DNA of 30,332 nucleotides from Cladosporium sp. IMV 00045 (taxonomy: Eukaryota > Ascomycota > Dothideomycetes > Cladosporiales > Cladosporiaceae), in assembly GCA_001931905.2 (NCBI GenBank), contig MSJI02000421.1, positions 1 to 30,332 of the forward strand, written 5' to 3'. A model generated the notes under the pieces. The model had not been told where the DNA came from and ran no database searches. It saw nothing but the letters and a program-made list of their open reading frames with translations. Shown in pieces: positions 1 through 10,106 of the stretch; position 1 is the first letter of the stretch, and each line of letters begins with the position of its first letter. A program made the translations under genes and the position numbers.

Positions 1-1639
1 ATCAGACGGTCTGCAAGCGAAGGGCGACCCCGTAAGATCTGCCCGCGGCCGCGCCATAGGGCAAAAAGGCTTAGCATCAGCCCTTTATGTCTTGGAAGGT
101 CGATGTGATGAATCGTGTCGTCTTTCTTTTCTGCTTGAGCAGCCGCGCTCCAACGTCAGTCGTCGACCCTTGCTGGGCACCGCCTACTGGGGCTATTTCC
201 GCAACGCCCGCACCGCCGCAGTGCCCGCAATTTTTTCAATACCGTCACTTCTTGTCCTGCCCTCGTACACTACGAAACCTTCGGAATTATTCTCGAAGGT
301 AATTTTTCCATGTTGAGGCTCAGCCCTGTGGAGATTGTTGCATACAAATTAATAAAGTAGATGTGGTATCTTCGTTTTCGGTCCTAGTTCCGCATACACT
401 TTTACTCCTCGCGGCTCCTCTCCGCGGCATATGGAACATACCGCATACCTGGTCGATCTTGAAAAGCACGGAAGATGCAACTGCAAGAATCTGATCTTGT
501 CCGCAAGATAACACCGAGAGCGTGCACCCGTCCTACAATTCACCTCCATCCCCTCTCCACTCTACCACTTTCCTACAAGAACGGGCAACAACAACAATGA
601 CGAATCGCCAGCCTTAGCACCATCTATTCTAAGCAGTCCCAAACGGTCAAAGAAATTCAACTTTCCAAACCTACCTAACAAAAAGCAAAGCAAAAACACA
701 CACGCACCACGTGGTCCCCCCCCCCGACTTCCGCGCAGATAGGACTCTTTTCGGCCGGGACCGCTCTCTTGAACTAGAGTCCGCGTCTGCCATGGCTCTG
801 GCCCATGACATACGTAACGCAGGCGTACGTATACCAATAATGCATACGACTACTGACTTTATCTTTTGTTGTTGCCTTGCGTATACCCCAGGGTTGCGTT
901 TGCGTTTGCTTTATTTTTACCCATCTCAGCTCGGGTTGTGCCGTCTCGATGCAAGTTAGAAGGTGAAGCTGAGCGATGTCGACTTTTGTTGATTGTGGTG
1001 AGTGCTGTGCTATCGGTCGTTACTCATCGCTGGATCGAAAAGCTTATGACCCATTTATGAGGTGGTTTCTTGGGGATCGAGTGAAACTCTGGATTTCACT
1101 TCTCGCGGTCCGCGGATTTGCTCCAATTGCTCGAGAGGTTCGTTGCTTTGATCGCTTTGGATGTTGCTTTTTAATCGAGTGATGTTCGAGCTTGGTTAGA
1201 GCCATAGGTGGGCAGGATGTTGACTTTGGAATCTCGTTTCGAGGCTGGAAGATGCTGACGGATCTGTCATTGTCGGTCTATGGCAGGCTACGACAGCGAC
1301 TACAGTAATCCGCTGCTCGTTTCTGTTATTGCAACGGATCATTCTTATTGTGAGCCTCCCATTGGATATTGCTATGATACACAGGCTTCTCCAGGCATAT
1401 CTCACAGGCAAGGGATCAGATCGCCTGAGTCGAACCTTATTTATCAATCTTCAAATGGTGATTGTCAAGCAAGTGAAGCGCGCCAACACAACTCAAGAAC
1501 AAAACGAAATTCGTTGATCAAACATAAATCCTCTAGGTATACCATAACCCTCCACACCCATCCCGATCAAACACACACAAAACCACCCAAATCCGCAAAA
1601 CCCTCACCAACCCTTCAAAACCAACTCCTCCCATCCCTT
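1..1639. other. Left-edge stretch without a supported gene
   Basis: I find no gene here that I can support. Frame 2 of the plus strand is open from the first base to a stop at about 316, roughly 105 codons. It could be the 3' end of a gene entering from the left, but its composition (Arg/Ser/Cys-rich) matches no family I know. Further open frames are under 95 codons, and the long plus-strand frame from 1280 is the antisense shadow of the decarboxylase gene. Sequence features are a C10 run at 716-725 and, directly before it, the palindrome ACCACGTGGT at 706-715 (an E-box core). The segment just left of 1640 is the 3' flank of the decarboxylase gene and is rich in C and A on the plus strand. 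Confidence 0.5.
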
Positions 1640-3481
1640 TCACGCCCAAAAGCCCGTCCCATGCTCCATATCCCTAACCTTGAACCCCGCCTCCCTCATC
1701 TCTCTCACAGCCTCCGGTCCCCTCGTACCAACCTGCGTCGCCAACCTCCACGGCACATCCATCTTATCCACCACGATTTCGACGACCTGCGGGCCCTTCC
1801 CAAAACCAACCGGATCCCTGACCCTTTCCAGCGCCAAGATCGCATCCAACTCCCCCTTCGTCTCCGCGCGGTGGAAATTCTTCTTGGCCTGCTCGACCGG
1901 CATATTGCAAAACGGCAGCAAATGCCCGTAAGCGAACGGCACGATATCGTTATAACTCATGTGCGCGCCGTGGATGACTCGCTCGATCGTGTAGCCGGCA
2001 TTATTAATGATGAAAATCAACGGCGAGAGCCCCTGCTTGACCATATTCCCGATCTCCTGCGCGGTGAGCATCATGCTACCGTCCCCCGTGACGAGCAGCG
2101 TGCGGCCGCGCGGGCGGGCGCCGGAGCGAGAGAGGTCTTGCAAGGCCAGTTCGGAGCCGAGAGAGGCGGGCGTGGCCCAGCCGATGCTGCCGTAGTAGGT
2201 TTGCGTTATCCATTGGATGTTCTTGACGGGGAAGGTGGAGTCGGGGATCCCGAAGGCGGCGGTGCCGGTTTCGCCGTACAGGACGTCGTGGGGTTGGAGG
2301 AAGGAGGCGAGCGTGGGCCAGAGGTGCGATTGGGTTATGGTGGGGGTGGAGGTCATGTCGTCTTCGAGGGGGCGGGGTGGGAGGGTGGGGATTGCGGCGG
2401 TGGGGGCTTTGGTGGGTTGGAGGTTGGTTGAGAGGGTGAGGAGGAGGTGTTTGAGGGGTGTTGAGGGGAAGGTGGTTCCTTTGACGGTTGTGCTGAAGGC
2501 GTCGAGGTAGATGGCGTTTTGGGGGAGGACTTTGCGTGTGAAGCCGCCGGAGTTGGTGTCGGAGGCGAGACTGCCGATGACGAGGACGAAGTCGGACGCT
2601 TCGATGGCTGCGGCGACGCCGAGTCCTGATACCATGCCGTTGTACACTCCTAGGTAGTTCGGATGTGTTTCGTCAACGATACCTTTGCCCATGTTTGTCG
2701 TGAAGATCGGGCAGGAGAGCTTGGAGATCAAGACGTCAAGCTCAGACACGGCATTGTGGCGATCGACCAGACAGTCGACGAAGATGGCAGGATTCTTGGA
2801 CGCATACAGCGCCGAAAGAACCGCCTCTGACGCTTCCTCAATGGCCCGAGAATCCTTCGGAGGCGACAGATCAAGAGGCTGACGCAGGCCCGCCGCAGGA
2901 ACCTGAAGATCAACAATATCGATCGGAACGAAAATATAAACCGGGCCAGACTTGACATAACACTCCCTCAGCACACGATCGATCTCCTCCACCGCACCCT
3001 CCTCACTCATCAACTCCGCCGCCGCCACACGGAAATTTCTCGACGCATTGTTGAAAACCTGATGATCCGGACTAGGGCCAATGGAATGATGGATCATCAT
3101 CCTGTTCTCCTGCATGCGGCGGGAAGTCTGGCCGACGACGTGGATGACCTTGACCTGCTCGGTCATGGAGCCCGCCACGCCGTTCAGAGCGGACAACTCG
3201 CCTACACCATGCGTGGTCACCAGGCAGCCGGCGCCGTGCATGGTGCGAGCGTAGCCGTCGGCGGCGTAGGCCGCGTTGAGCTCGTTCGTGTTGCCGATCC
3301 AGTCCAGGCCGGGGACCGAGTAGATGTGGTCCAGGAGAGTGAGGTTGAAGTCGCCGGGAACGCCGAAGATGCGGTTGACGCCTACTTGCTTGATGCGCGT
3401 CCAGAGGTACAGGCCGAGGGGGACGGTGTCGGCGTTGCCATTGCCGTTGACGCCGTTGGCGTGGGAGTTGGTATCTGTCAT
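1640..3481 (-). CDS. PDC: Pyruvate decarboxylase (ThDP-dependent), single exon, 613 aa
   Basis: This enzyme decarboxylates pyruvate to acetaldehyde and CO2, the committed step of alcoholic fermentation, in the cytosol with thiamine diphosphate and Mg2+. What I see: an N-terminal PYR domain with GVPGDFNL (Asp44, equivalent to yeast Asp28) and NELNAAYAADGYAR, whose Glu67 matches the ThDP-activating Glu51 of yeast. The catalytic histidine pair is at 131-132 (MIHHSIGPSPDHQ, the filamentous-fungal version of the yeast HHTLGNGD segment). The C-terminal ThDP/Mg motif runs from GDGS (466-469) to NN (493-494), followed by GYTIERVIHG with the conserved Glu500. All key residues are intact. At 613 aa it is about 50 longer than yeast Pdc1 (563). 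The extra length comes from an Asn/Gly-rich leader (about residues 5-18), a Pro/Thr-rich linker around residues 355-380 and a longer C-terminus. The start is a true ATG and no intron is needed. A phenylpyruvate or indolepyruvate decarboxylase is possible but less likely. Confidence 0.95.
   Translation of the reverse strand: MTDTNSHANGVNGNGNADTVPLGLYLWTRIKQVGVNRIFGVPGDFNLTLLDHIYSVPGLDWIGNTNELNAAYAADGYARTMHGAGCLVTTHGVGELSALNGVAGSMTEQVKVIHVVGQTSRRMQENRMMIHHSIGPSPDHQVFNNASRNFRVAAAELMSEEGAVEEIDRVLRECYVKSGPVYIFVPIDIVDLQVPAAGLRQPLDLSPPKDSRAIEEASEAVLSALYASKNPAIFVDCLVDRHNAVSELDVLISKLSCPIFTTNMGKGIVDETHPNYLGVYNGMVSGLGVAAAIEASDFVLVIGSLASDTNSGGFTRKVLPQNAIYLDAFSTTVKGTTFPSTPLKHLLLTLSTNLQPTKAPTAAIPTLPPRPLEDDMTSTPTITQSHLWPTLASFLQPHDVLYGETGTAAFGIPDSTFPVKNIQWITQTYYGSIGWATPASLGSELALQDLSRSGARPRGRTLLVTGDGSMMLTAQEIGNMVKQGLSPLIFIINNAGYTIERVIHGAHMSYNDIVPFAYGHLLPFCNMPVEQAKKNFHRAETKGELDAILALERVRDPVGFGKGPQVVEIVVDKMDVPWRLATQVGTRGPEAVREMREAGFKVRDMEHGTGFWA
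2368..2390 (+). other. G-quadruplex-type tract inside PDC (template strand)
   Basis: Five G runs (5, 4, 3, 3 and 4 G) are separated by single bases C, T, A and T. This satisfies the usual G-quadruplex pattern with one-base loops. It lies on the plus strand, the template strand of the decarboxylase gene, in the part encoding the low-complexity Pro/Thr linker. Folding in vivo is inference only. Confidence 0.6.
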
Positions 3482-4445
3482 TGTTGAACGATCAGAGAGT
3501 TGTTGTTGTGTTTGACAAGAGTGAAGAAGGAAGGAAGAAGCCTGGGCGGCTACACTTGATGCGCAACTAAAGGTCGATCAATAAACGTGACCCTAGCAAG
3601 GGCGGGGGATGCTTGAACAAGACGTAGGGCGTGACCGTGCAAGGTGATATTATGGACGCCGTACGAACCAGCCAATCGATCGAATGACAAGGGAATGATG
3701 TTTGGTTTGTGAACAAAGAGGATATAAGCACATCGGATCGTTTCATGCCTAGGGTAGCTCCCTCTCCTCAAAGATGACCCGAGGTCCGCTTATTGGCGCT
3801 TTGAAGCGGTGGAGGAAATTACATCACGTAGCCGACGTCCATTCCACTCTACAGTCTAGCAAAGTATAATTGGTCAATTGAAGATGGAAGTGCACTGCCG
3901 TTAGATGCTGTGATATCAACGTGACACTTTATAGGGCGGGACGGCATCAATGAGGAATCATCTTGCGGTCGTGTGGCACAAGCACAGCGTTTAGCATTGC
4001 AGAAATCAACACAATATGATGACTGAGACTGATGAACGTCGGAATGAGCCAAACCGGGATGCACCTTTTGATTTTCTCCTATGACCGAGTCTGCGAGACA
4101 CAGATGCGCCCAATGCTCTTTGCCAGCCTCTTTTTGACCCCAGGCGTTGGCCACCGTATCCTCGACATTAGAACGTTGATGATCTCCATCACCACATCTC
4201 TCTTTGACGAATCTGACTGACCGTCTCTTGGACGTCATTTCTCGATGCAAAAGCAGACCATAACCTTCCATCACATGCAGACCAGATCCAAGTTTGATAT
4301 CCATCCACTTCGCCCAAGTGGACAAGGCCGAAGGAATGCCACTTCGTCATTTCAAGGATTACCCAAGCAGATACAGCTTTCCAACCGACTTGCTGATTCA
4401 ATTACCCATTCTACCAGCAACAGCTGGTCTGTGACATGTTCTGGC
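3482..4445. promoter_or_regulatory. PDC upstream region and MKK 3' flank
   Basis: About 960 bp lie between the start codon of the decarboxylase (reading left) and the stop of the MAPK kinase (also reading left). It must hold the decarboxylase promoter and the MKK 3' untranslated region. A CCAAT box is visible at about 3669-3673 on the plus strand. The minus strand has a 158-codon open frame (4325-3849), but its composition and lack of any recognisable motif do not support a gene. I see no terminator-like or repeat structure. Confidence 0.5.
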
Positions 4446-6110
4446 TCAATCTTGCCAATCCCAGACCTTCTTCAAAAACTGCACCATGTTCACGCGCTTT
4501 CCTTTCATTTCAACCATCCAGGGGTGCTCAAGCATGCGCCAGGGTGTGGCGCGGCGGTCTGCTTGCTTTTCGAGACTGCAAAAGGCATTGTTAGCGGGAC
4601 TTGTTTTGAGTTGCCCTTACAGGAAGAAACAACAAGATACGTACCAGCACTCAATAAAGTACTTGAAACTCTCACTCCACTTGATGCCCTCCGACCCATC
4701 GTCGGAAGGCTCATCTCTCAACTTCGGGATCGGCTGGCGTACAATATACGTCAACAAGTCGATAAGACCAGCGCGAGGCTGCATTTCCGTGCCGTCGGCT
4801 GGGAAGGGGAAGCGGTGCTGCGCCACTTCCAGCAATGTGACGCCCAACGACCAGACGTCGGATGTAATCGTGTAAGACTGGCCGGTGATACGTTCGGGAG
4901 CCATGTAATATGATGTGCCGATGAAAGTATTGGCGTCTCCCTTGGTACCGAACTCGCCACTGACGCCAAAGTCGCACAGCTTGACGTCTCCCTGGCGGGT
5001 GAGAAGGATGTTGCTCGGTTTGATGTCTCGGTGGATGATGCGGTGGGAGTGCAGGTATGTCAGACCGTTGAGCACGCCTTCTGCGACTTTGCCCAGGACT
5101 TTCTCTCCAGTACGGCCACCAAGTTTCTTGACCTCGCGGTAAATGGAGTCGAGGCTGCCTCCTTCGCAGAACTCCATGCTGATACCAATGCTGCCCTGGG
5201 TGTCGTCCATGTAGGCTCCGTAGTATTGACAGATGTGGGTTGATGCGCAAGATTTGTTGAAGGAGAGCTCGCGGACGATCTGCTTCTTGACGTCCGGATT
5301 AGGATCGGTTGTGATGATCTGGAAGTTCTATTGTTAGTTTTGCCAGCACCAAGAAAATCAGCCTGTAATGTGAATACAAACCTTCAAAGCGAACACGGTC
5401 TTTCCACCCTTCAAAATACACCTTGTCACCGCACCTCCAGCACCCTCACCGAGACTACCGAGCTCAGTAATACGTCCTTCTTTACTCGCAGCTTTCCAGC
5501 CTGCATCGTCTAAGTCTTCAACGTCTAGAGGTCTTCCCTTTTCGAGGCTCAATTTCTCCAGGTCGGGTAGTATTCCTTGCATGCTGTTTTCTCGCTCCAT
5601 ACCAACACCTCCTGAATGTGCCGAGCCGCTGCTGTACATCGACGCAGCAGCTGATTCCGGATCTCCTGGGTTTCTCAAAATCTCCGCGAAATTTAGTGCC
5701 GAGTACGACGACGTTGTAGACACTGAGCCGCCGTGATTCGTACTGTGACCGAAGCTATTTGTTCGGCTGTGCGCGCTGTCATCGCTGCTACCTCCTCCAC
5801 TAGCCGACAGTCCTGTCCCAGGCATCTGAAGCGGAGGCAGCCTCCTCTTTGCTTGTGCATTGTTCTCTTGTGGTGTCTGCACACCACCCATAGGTGTTGC
5901 CAGACTTAATTTTGGCGGCTTCTGGTGAGGTATCTGGAGCGGCGGCAGACCGGCTGGATTTTGTGCCATAGGCGGTGCGGCTGCACTGTTTACGGGCCGC
6001 GAGTTTGGTGAGGGCGGTATGGAGAGGCCAAGTCGCGGCACCCTATTCGCAGAATGTTGGCGGTTGGTGCCAGGGATTGGTGGGCGAAGGAGAGGCGCTG
6101 GAGACGCCAT
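4446..6110 (-). CDS. MKK1: MAP kinase kinase of the cell-wall integrity pathway (Mkk1/2, MkkA type), three exons, 510 aa
   Basis: This dual-specificity kinase acts between Bck1 (MAPKKK) and Slt2/MpkA (MAPK) in cell-wall stress signalling. Exons are 6110-5382, 5318-4645 and 4575-4446, which join in frame to 510 codons. The first half is Pro/Ser-rich and disordered. It carries KRRLPPLQM (about 88-96), which fits a MAPK docking site of basic residues followed by spaced leucines. The kinase domain has the glycine loop GEGAGGAV (221-228), the ATP lysine K243 (FALK), HRDIKPSN (339-346), DFG (359-361), the activation segment [12 protein letters not shown] (374-385) and a C-terminal lobe ending WDWQD. 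FALK joined to IITTDPNPD, and ECC joined to LEK across the second intron, reproduce the family sequence, which fixes both splice sites. I chose ATG 6110 because [14 protein letters not shown] matches the family start. The open frame continues upstream to a GTG at 6140 and beyond without an ATG. The Mkk assignment over Ste7 or Pbs2 rests on these flanking family sequences. Confidence 0.93.
4576..4644 (-). other. MKK intron 2 (69 nt)
   Basis: The donor is GTACGT, a CTAAC branch-point sequence lies about 15 nt before the end, and the acceptor is TTTTGCAG. Splicing joins TG of one cysteine codon to T, giving ECCLEK as in the family. Confidence 0.9.
5319..5381 (-). other. MKK intron 1 (63 nt)
   Basis: The donor is GTTTGT, a CTAAC branch point is present and the acceptor is CTTCCAG. 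An earlier AG (after CTAACAAT) would add three residues (NFQ) inside the conserved strand after the ATP lysine. The downstream AG restores [13 protein letters not shown], so it is preferred. Confidence 0.88.
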
Positions 6111-6815
6111 ATCGACGCGTTCGGGAGGAGGGTAGGCCACTGTGGGTGGTGTTTTGCGGAGGCCGTCGAAGAGGCGCGCGGCGACCTCTTTGACAGCCTA
6201 CAGGCGTTGTGAGGGAATTAGGAGTGAGCGAGGGAAGCTGGTCGGGCGAAGTATGGCGTCAAATCGACAGATGCGGGTTGCCGTGTATAGTGTGGAGGGA
6301 TGTTGCAGTGTCGGGAAGACGTCTTGAAGAGGTGTGACTGAGTGGTTAGAGTAGTAGACGACAGCAATGCGCGTGAGGTGGTGATAGATAGCCCTGTGAA
6401 CGCAGGCAAGCGGGAGTGGGGCCAGCGATCGGTGGGAGGTGGTTTGGCGACACGCACGTTCCGTTTGACGTATAGACGGACCGAGGGCAGGCCGTGTCTC
6501 AGATAGAGGCTATGGAGGGGAGAGCCTCTTACTCGTGGGAGAGAGATGAGGTAAGGCGGGTAGTCCGGAGGAAGAAGTAGTACAGCGGTAGTCGTATGTA
6601 GCGAGAGTAGTGGTGAGTGGACGTTTTCGGCGTGGTGTTTTGGGTGATGACGCCTGGGGTTGGGTTGGAGCCGCAGCCTAGCTAGCGCGCGGTTGACTCG
6701 AGGCTGGCGGTTATAGCGGCGCTCGCGTGGGAGAATTGCTAGTAGGAGTAGTTTGTTGCTAGTATGCTAAAAGCAAGTGCAAATTGTGGATCAACACGAC
6801 TGAGGCTATGTATAC

Positions 6816-6856
6816 CAGGCCAGGGCAAGGCAGGCCAGGGCAGGCCGGGACAGGGC
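6816..6856. repeat. Imperfect GC-rich tandem repeat (CAGGCCAGGGCA-like)
   Basis: Three to four imperfect copies of a CAGGCCAGGGCA-like unit lie head to tail. The copies differ by one-base slips and substitutions (AAGG, CCGGGA). It is about 700 bp upstream of the MKK start, with no gene over it. Confidence 0.65.
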
Positions 6857-8064
6857 TGTGCAACCGACCACACGGGTAATTCTCAGTGAGGAAGATGATA
6901 TGTAGAGGAGGTGGCAGTCAAATAATCAAGACAGGTAGTCGAGAAGAGAGGACCAAGAGGATGAAGAGGAGGGGTCAGACATGAGGAAACAAGATGTTGA
7001 TTAGTCCAGGACTGGCCGTTCGCCTAGAGAAGCATGCCGCCATGTTCAGCTGCACGGCGCCAATCACAGGACAAACGAGCTCTGCTTGGGTGTTGGTTAT
7101 TTGGACGTGATGAAACGCTTTGCGGAGCGGAGCCATACTCGGCGCCTGTTCCTTACATTTGAGCCCGAGCAATCATCATTAACCTTACCTTGCCTGATGC
7201 GAGAGGCTGTTTGTCTGTCATGTAGCCGTGTGGACCTCTGACTAGGTGGTGTCGAACTCTTCTCGTTTGCTTTGAACTACCGCCCGTTCACATGCCGAGC
7301 TGCCCTAACAAGAGCATCCATTCATTCTGAACTCATCACTCTACGGATGCTGCCAGGAGATATTCCCCGATGCACGGCGGCTAAGGTTTGGTCACTTGGT
7401 CACTTCTCAATATTATACTGCAATTCAATCCATCTTTTGCGCAAGTTTGCCTTTCGTCCACATCCACTCGAGAGGTACCGCACATGGGCCCATCAGTACC
7501 ACTTTCTTCCATCTCTACCAACGACAGTAAACTCCACGGTACACGTGCGCCAACATGCTCCAACCCAGTCAATCATGTTCGCTTCTCGGCATGCGCTCTC
7601 CCCGTCCGCCCTCTCCACTTCGCTTCTTCCCCCTCGCACGTCCTGTACCTAGTAGTCACAACTCACATCCTCATGTGCCACTTACCACCAATCGCTACCG
7701 TAGGGCTGCCACATTCGCCGCACACGCCGAACTGCCGCTTCATGTGCTCGCCGTCGATGTGTGTACATACATACATATGTGTCTACTACTGCACCCAGCA
7801 TATGCATAGCGATGTATGCCCAGTGCTGTCGTGGCATCGTCTCCTCGGATCTTCCAGCCGAGGCTGGCGCCATTGGGCACACACCCCGGCAGCCCTTTGC
7901 AAGCCTTGACCGCACTTCTCACGCCCACGACGTTCCTGCTTGACCCAACGTCTGCCTGCTGACTGGCGGTCTGCGACAGCCGCCCTTATATTGCCTTTTG
8001 CATGCACGACATCAAACTCTGGCGACCCGGCGTCTGCCGTCGGCCCCAAAATATTGGCCGAGGT

Positions 8065-8100
8065 TGCAATGCTGCAATGCTGCAATGCTGCAATGATGCT
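8065..8100. repeat. 8-bp tandem repeat, unit TGCAATGC, about four copies
   Basis: Four copies of TGCAATGC follow each other without spacers, and the last copy is broken by an inserted AT. It lies in the gene-poor stretch about 310 bp beyond the 3' end of the coiled-coil gene A. Confidence 0.85.
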
Positions 8101-8408
8101 TCAAGCTCAACTGCCTCCAACAGCACAGCAGTCCTGCCATCATCGCATGAGCTTTATCAGTCCATGCGTTGCCCAATTCTTCGAGATCTAGACCGCTGAC
8201 TCACTCTTCCCCGTGAGAGCTGTTCAGGCCTCCTTCAGGACGATGCAGCCCCACGTAGGTCCATTTCAGAGTCTGGGCCCTAAATTTACCGACGCAATCA
8301 TCTCACCACATACACGACAAGAGGATTCTGTCAAGAGAGCACACAGAAGGATTGGAAGCACTGACATATATTGGGTACGGAATCGCTTACGCAACAGCAT
8401 TTGCCCGA

Positions 8409-10106
8409 TTAGTCCTCCCTGGCCTCCGCGCAGGCCTGCCTCCACCGATCAATTCTCGCTCTCTCCTTGCCTTCTGCTACCACGCTGACGCTATCACTGA
8501 TGCCCACTTCCTCCGCTTCCCACTCATCTGCATCACCACGTGCTTCGTCGCCCGCGACTTCAGCCTCGGCATCCTCTGGTAGCTTCGCGAGCCACCGCCT
8601 TACTCCTGGAGGGCTGTTTGGAACCACTGTCTCCTGTTCTTCAGAAACATCATAGCCTTCGCCTTCGACCATGACATCCATCGTGTCTTCAAAGGCCGTC
8701 CCAGCATCGGTGAAAGGCAGTGGTATGCCGGCTTCCAGAACCTCTCGTTTCTTCGCGGCGTATGCAGCTTCTGCATCGATGAGATTCCTCGTGAGATTCC
8801 GGTTCTGCATCACCCACCGGACATCGAACGCTTCCGGAGACTCGTCCGTCGTGGCGCCACCATTTTCTGCGGCTGCAATGTTTTCCTGATACTCTCGGTC
8901 TCGTTGAGCTTCGCGGTTGTCAAATTCCCTGCGAGCGGAGTCGAGCACGTCTTTCACCCTCCAGAAGTCATTGATGACGGCTTGTCTTGCTTGCTGTTCT
9001 TCTGAGAGAGGCTCGGCTTTCATGTGGTCAGAGTTATGATCATACACGGAGTATTCGAAAGGCTCGTCGTTCGTCGCAGCAAGCTGCTCGCAGAACTTCT
9101 GATATTCATGCGCGATGTCCAGCTCCTCGATCTGAGGCTCAGGCACTTCTTCTGCCGGAGCGAGGAGTCTTGCCGCGATGAAAGCCTCTTCCAAGTGCGC
9201 ATTAACGTCAGCCTGTACGGCGAGAAGCTGCTCTGCTCGATCGATCTCAATATCGATGCGAATCCGCTCTCGACGGGCATGAATGTCTTTACGCATGAGC
9301 TCCAGGTTCGATTTTTGTTGCTCAAGCTTCTGATATTCTTCACTCCCAGCCTTGCCTGCTTTTTCCAGGATCGCCAGTCGTGTCATGCAGCTTGAGATTT
9401 CTCTTCCGATCTTGGAGTCCAGCCTCAGTAACGATCGTCTTTCGATCATGCCGGCGGTTTTCGCTCGTGCGAAATCGCGTTGTCTCAGGATGGCCTTCTG
9501 GATTTTCGCGGAGAGTTCAAGCGTCATGAGTAAGGCGACACAGTCTTGCTTGACGCCATCAGCGGTATAGATCATACGGGCAGGTCCTTCGGTGTAATCC
9601 GATGGCTCCTCGTAATAGAACACCATGTACTCTCCTTCTCGAATCGCCTGAGCCTCCTCCCAGCTTAGAGGCTGAACGTCCTGGGCAGTCTCTGGGTCCA
9701 CCTGTTGTTGATAGCTGTCGGTGTTGGTGTTGCTGGGCAGTTCACGACTGGCCTCGTCCTCTGGCCCCGCCTCATCGGTTGCTTGTCGATTGCTGGTTTC
9801 GAAAGATGTTGTCTTGACACCTGGCTCGATATCCATCTCCTGCGTCAAGCTCTCATCTTCTTCAAGCGGCGATTGAGAGATAATCTCAGTACTCCCAGGG
9901 GCCTTATAAGAGTTTTTGTCTTCCCGCTCCTCGACCTCTTTTGCGTCTGGCAAAGATGACACATGTCTCAGTTGAATATCAGACCCTTCGTTAAGCTGTT
10001 CTGTGGCGCCTTTGCTGATGCCTGTGGCTTTGGCGCGCGTCTTAGTCAAACCTTTCGGTCTATACAGGGTACGCAACTCGCGCTTAATATGGTCGAAAGT
10101 CTTCAT
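8409..10106 (-). CDS. Uncharacterised coiled-coil protein A, 565 aa
   Basis: I do not recognise a named family. The open frame reaches upstream to a TTG at 10175, but the first ATG is at 10106 (MKTFDHIKREL), and I take that as the start. The N-terminal third is acidic, Ser/Thr/Gln-rich and probably disordered. It is followed by LSWEEAQAIREGEYMVFYYE, a short segment that looks folded. A long heptad-like, Glu/Arg-rich coiled coil covers about residues 205-320 and ends in VNAHLEEAFIAARLLAP. A second helical stretch (FWRVKDVLDSARREFDNREA) follows. The acidic tail carries VRRWLAKLPED and SDSVSV, then ERARIDRWRQACAE at the end. Protein B, 1.8 kb beyond, has the same landmarks in nearly the same order. 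No signal peptide or membrane segment is seen. The gene is divergent from the DUF6590-like gene, 478 bp apart. Confidence 0.8.
   Translation of the reverse strand: MKTFDHIKRELRTLYRPKGLTKTRAKATGISKGATEQLNEGSDIQLRHVSSLPDAKEVEEREDKNSYKAPGSTEIISQSPLEEDESLTQEMDIEPGVKTTSFETSNRQATDEAGPEDEASRELPSNTNTDSYQQQVDPETAQDVQPLSWEEAQAIREGEYMVFYYEEPSDYTEGPARMIYTADGVKQDCVALLMTLELSAKIQKAILRQRDFARAKTAGMIERRSLLRLDSKIGREISSCMTRLAILEKAGKAGSEEYQKLEQQKSNLELMRKDIHARRERIRIDIEIDRAEQLLAVQADVNAHLEEAFIAARLLAPAEEVPEPQIEELDIAHEYQKFCEQLAATNDEPFEYSVYDHNSDHMKAEPLSEEQQARQAVINDFWRVKDVLDSARREFDNREAQRDREYQENIAAAENGGATTDESPEAFDVRWVMQNRNLTRNLIDAEAAYAAKKREVLEAGIPLPFTDAGTAFEDTMDVMVEGEGYDVSEEQETVVPNSPPGVRRWLAKLPEDAEAEVAGDEARGDADEWEAEEVGISDSVSVVAEGKERARIDRWRQACAEARED

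Larger units (their letters stand above)
6111..8408. promoter_or_regulatory. MKK upstream region and 2.3 kb gene-poor stretch
   Basis: The minus strand upstream of the MKK start is pyrimidine-rich (purine-rich on plus, about 6210-6620), as is common in fungal promoters and leaders. The MKK frame stays open for 29 codons upstream of the ATG, back to a CTGTAG acceptor-like site ending at 6198. This may be a 5' UTR intron border. Farther right are a GGCCAGGGCA-type imperfect repeat (6816-6856) and an 8-bp tandem repeat (8065-8100). The open frames in 7272-8199 on both strands are short, overlap each other and carry no family motif, so I call no gene there. Confidence 0.5.

Noticed and set aside
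1420..1450. tRNA-like T-arm fragment (GAGTCGAACC)
   Set aside because: No matching acceptor, D or anticodon arms could be paired around it.
1280..2431. 383-codon plus-strand open frame
   Set aside because: It is antisense to the C-terminal half of the pyruvate decarboxylase. The composition (Arg/His/Pro, then Gly runs) follows from codon bias of the real gene.
3849..4325. 158-codon minus-strand frame downstream of MKK
   Set aside because: No recognisable motif, composition like random noncoding sequence, and its position fits the MKK 3' flank.
7388..7909. 173-codon plus-strand frame and overlapping frames on both strands
   Set aside because: Cys/His/Ser/Pro-rich translation of C/T-rich sequence with competing frames on both strands. 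No family pattern.
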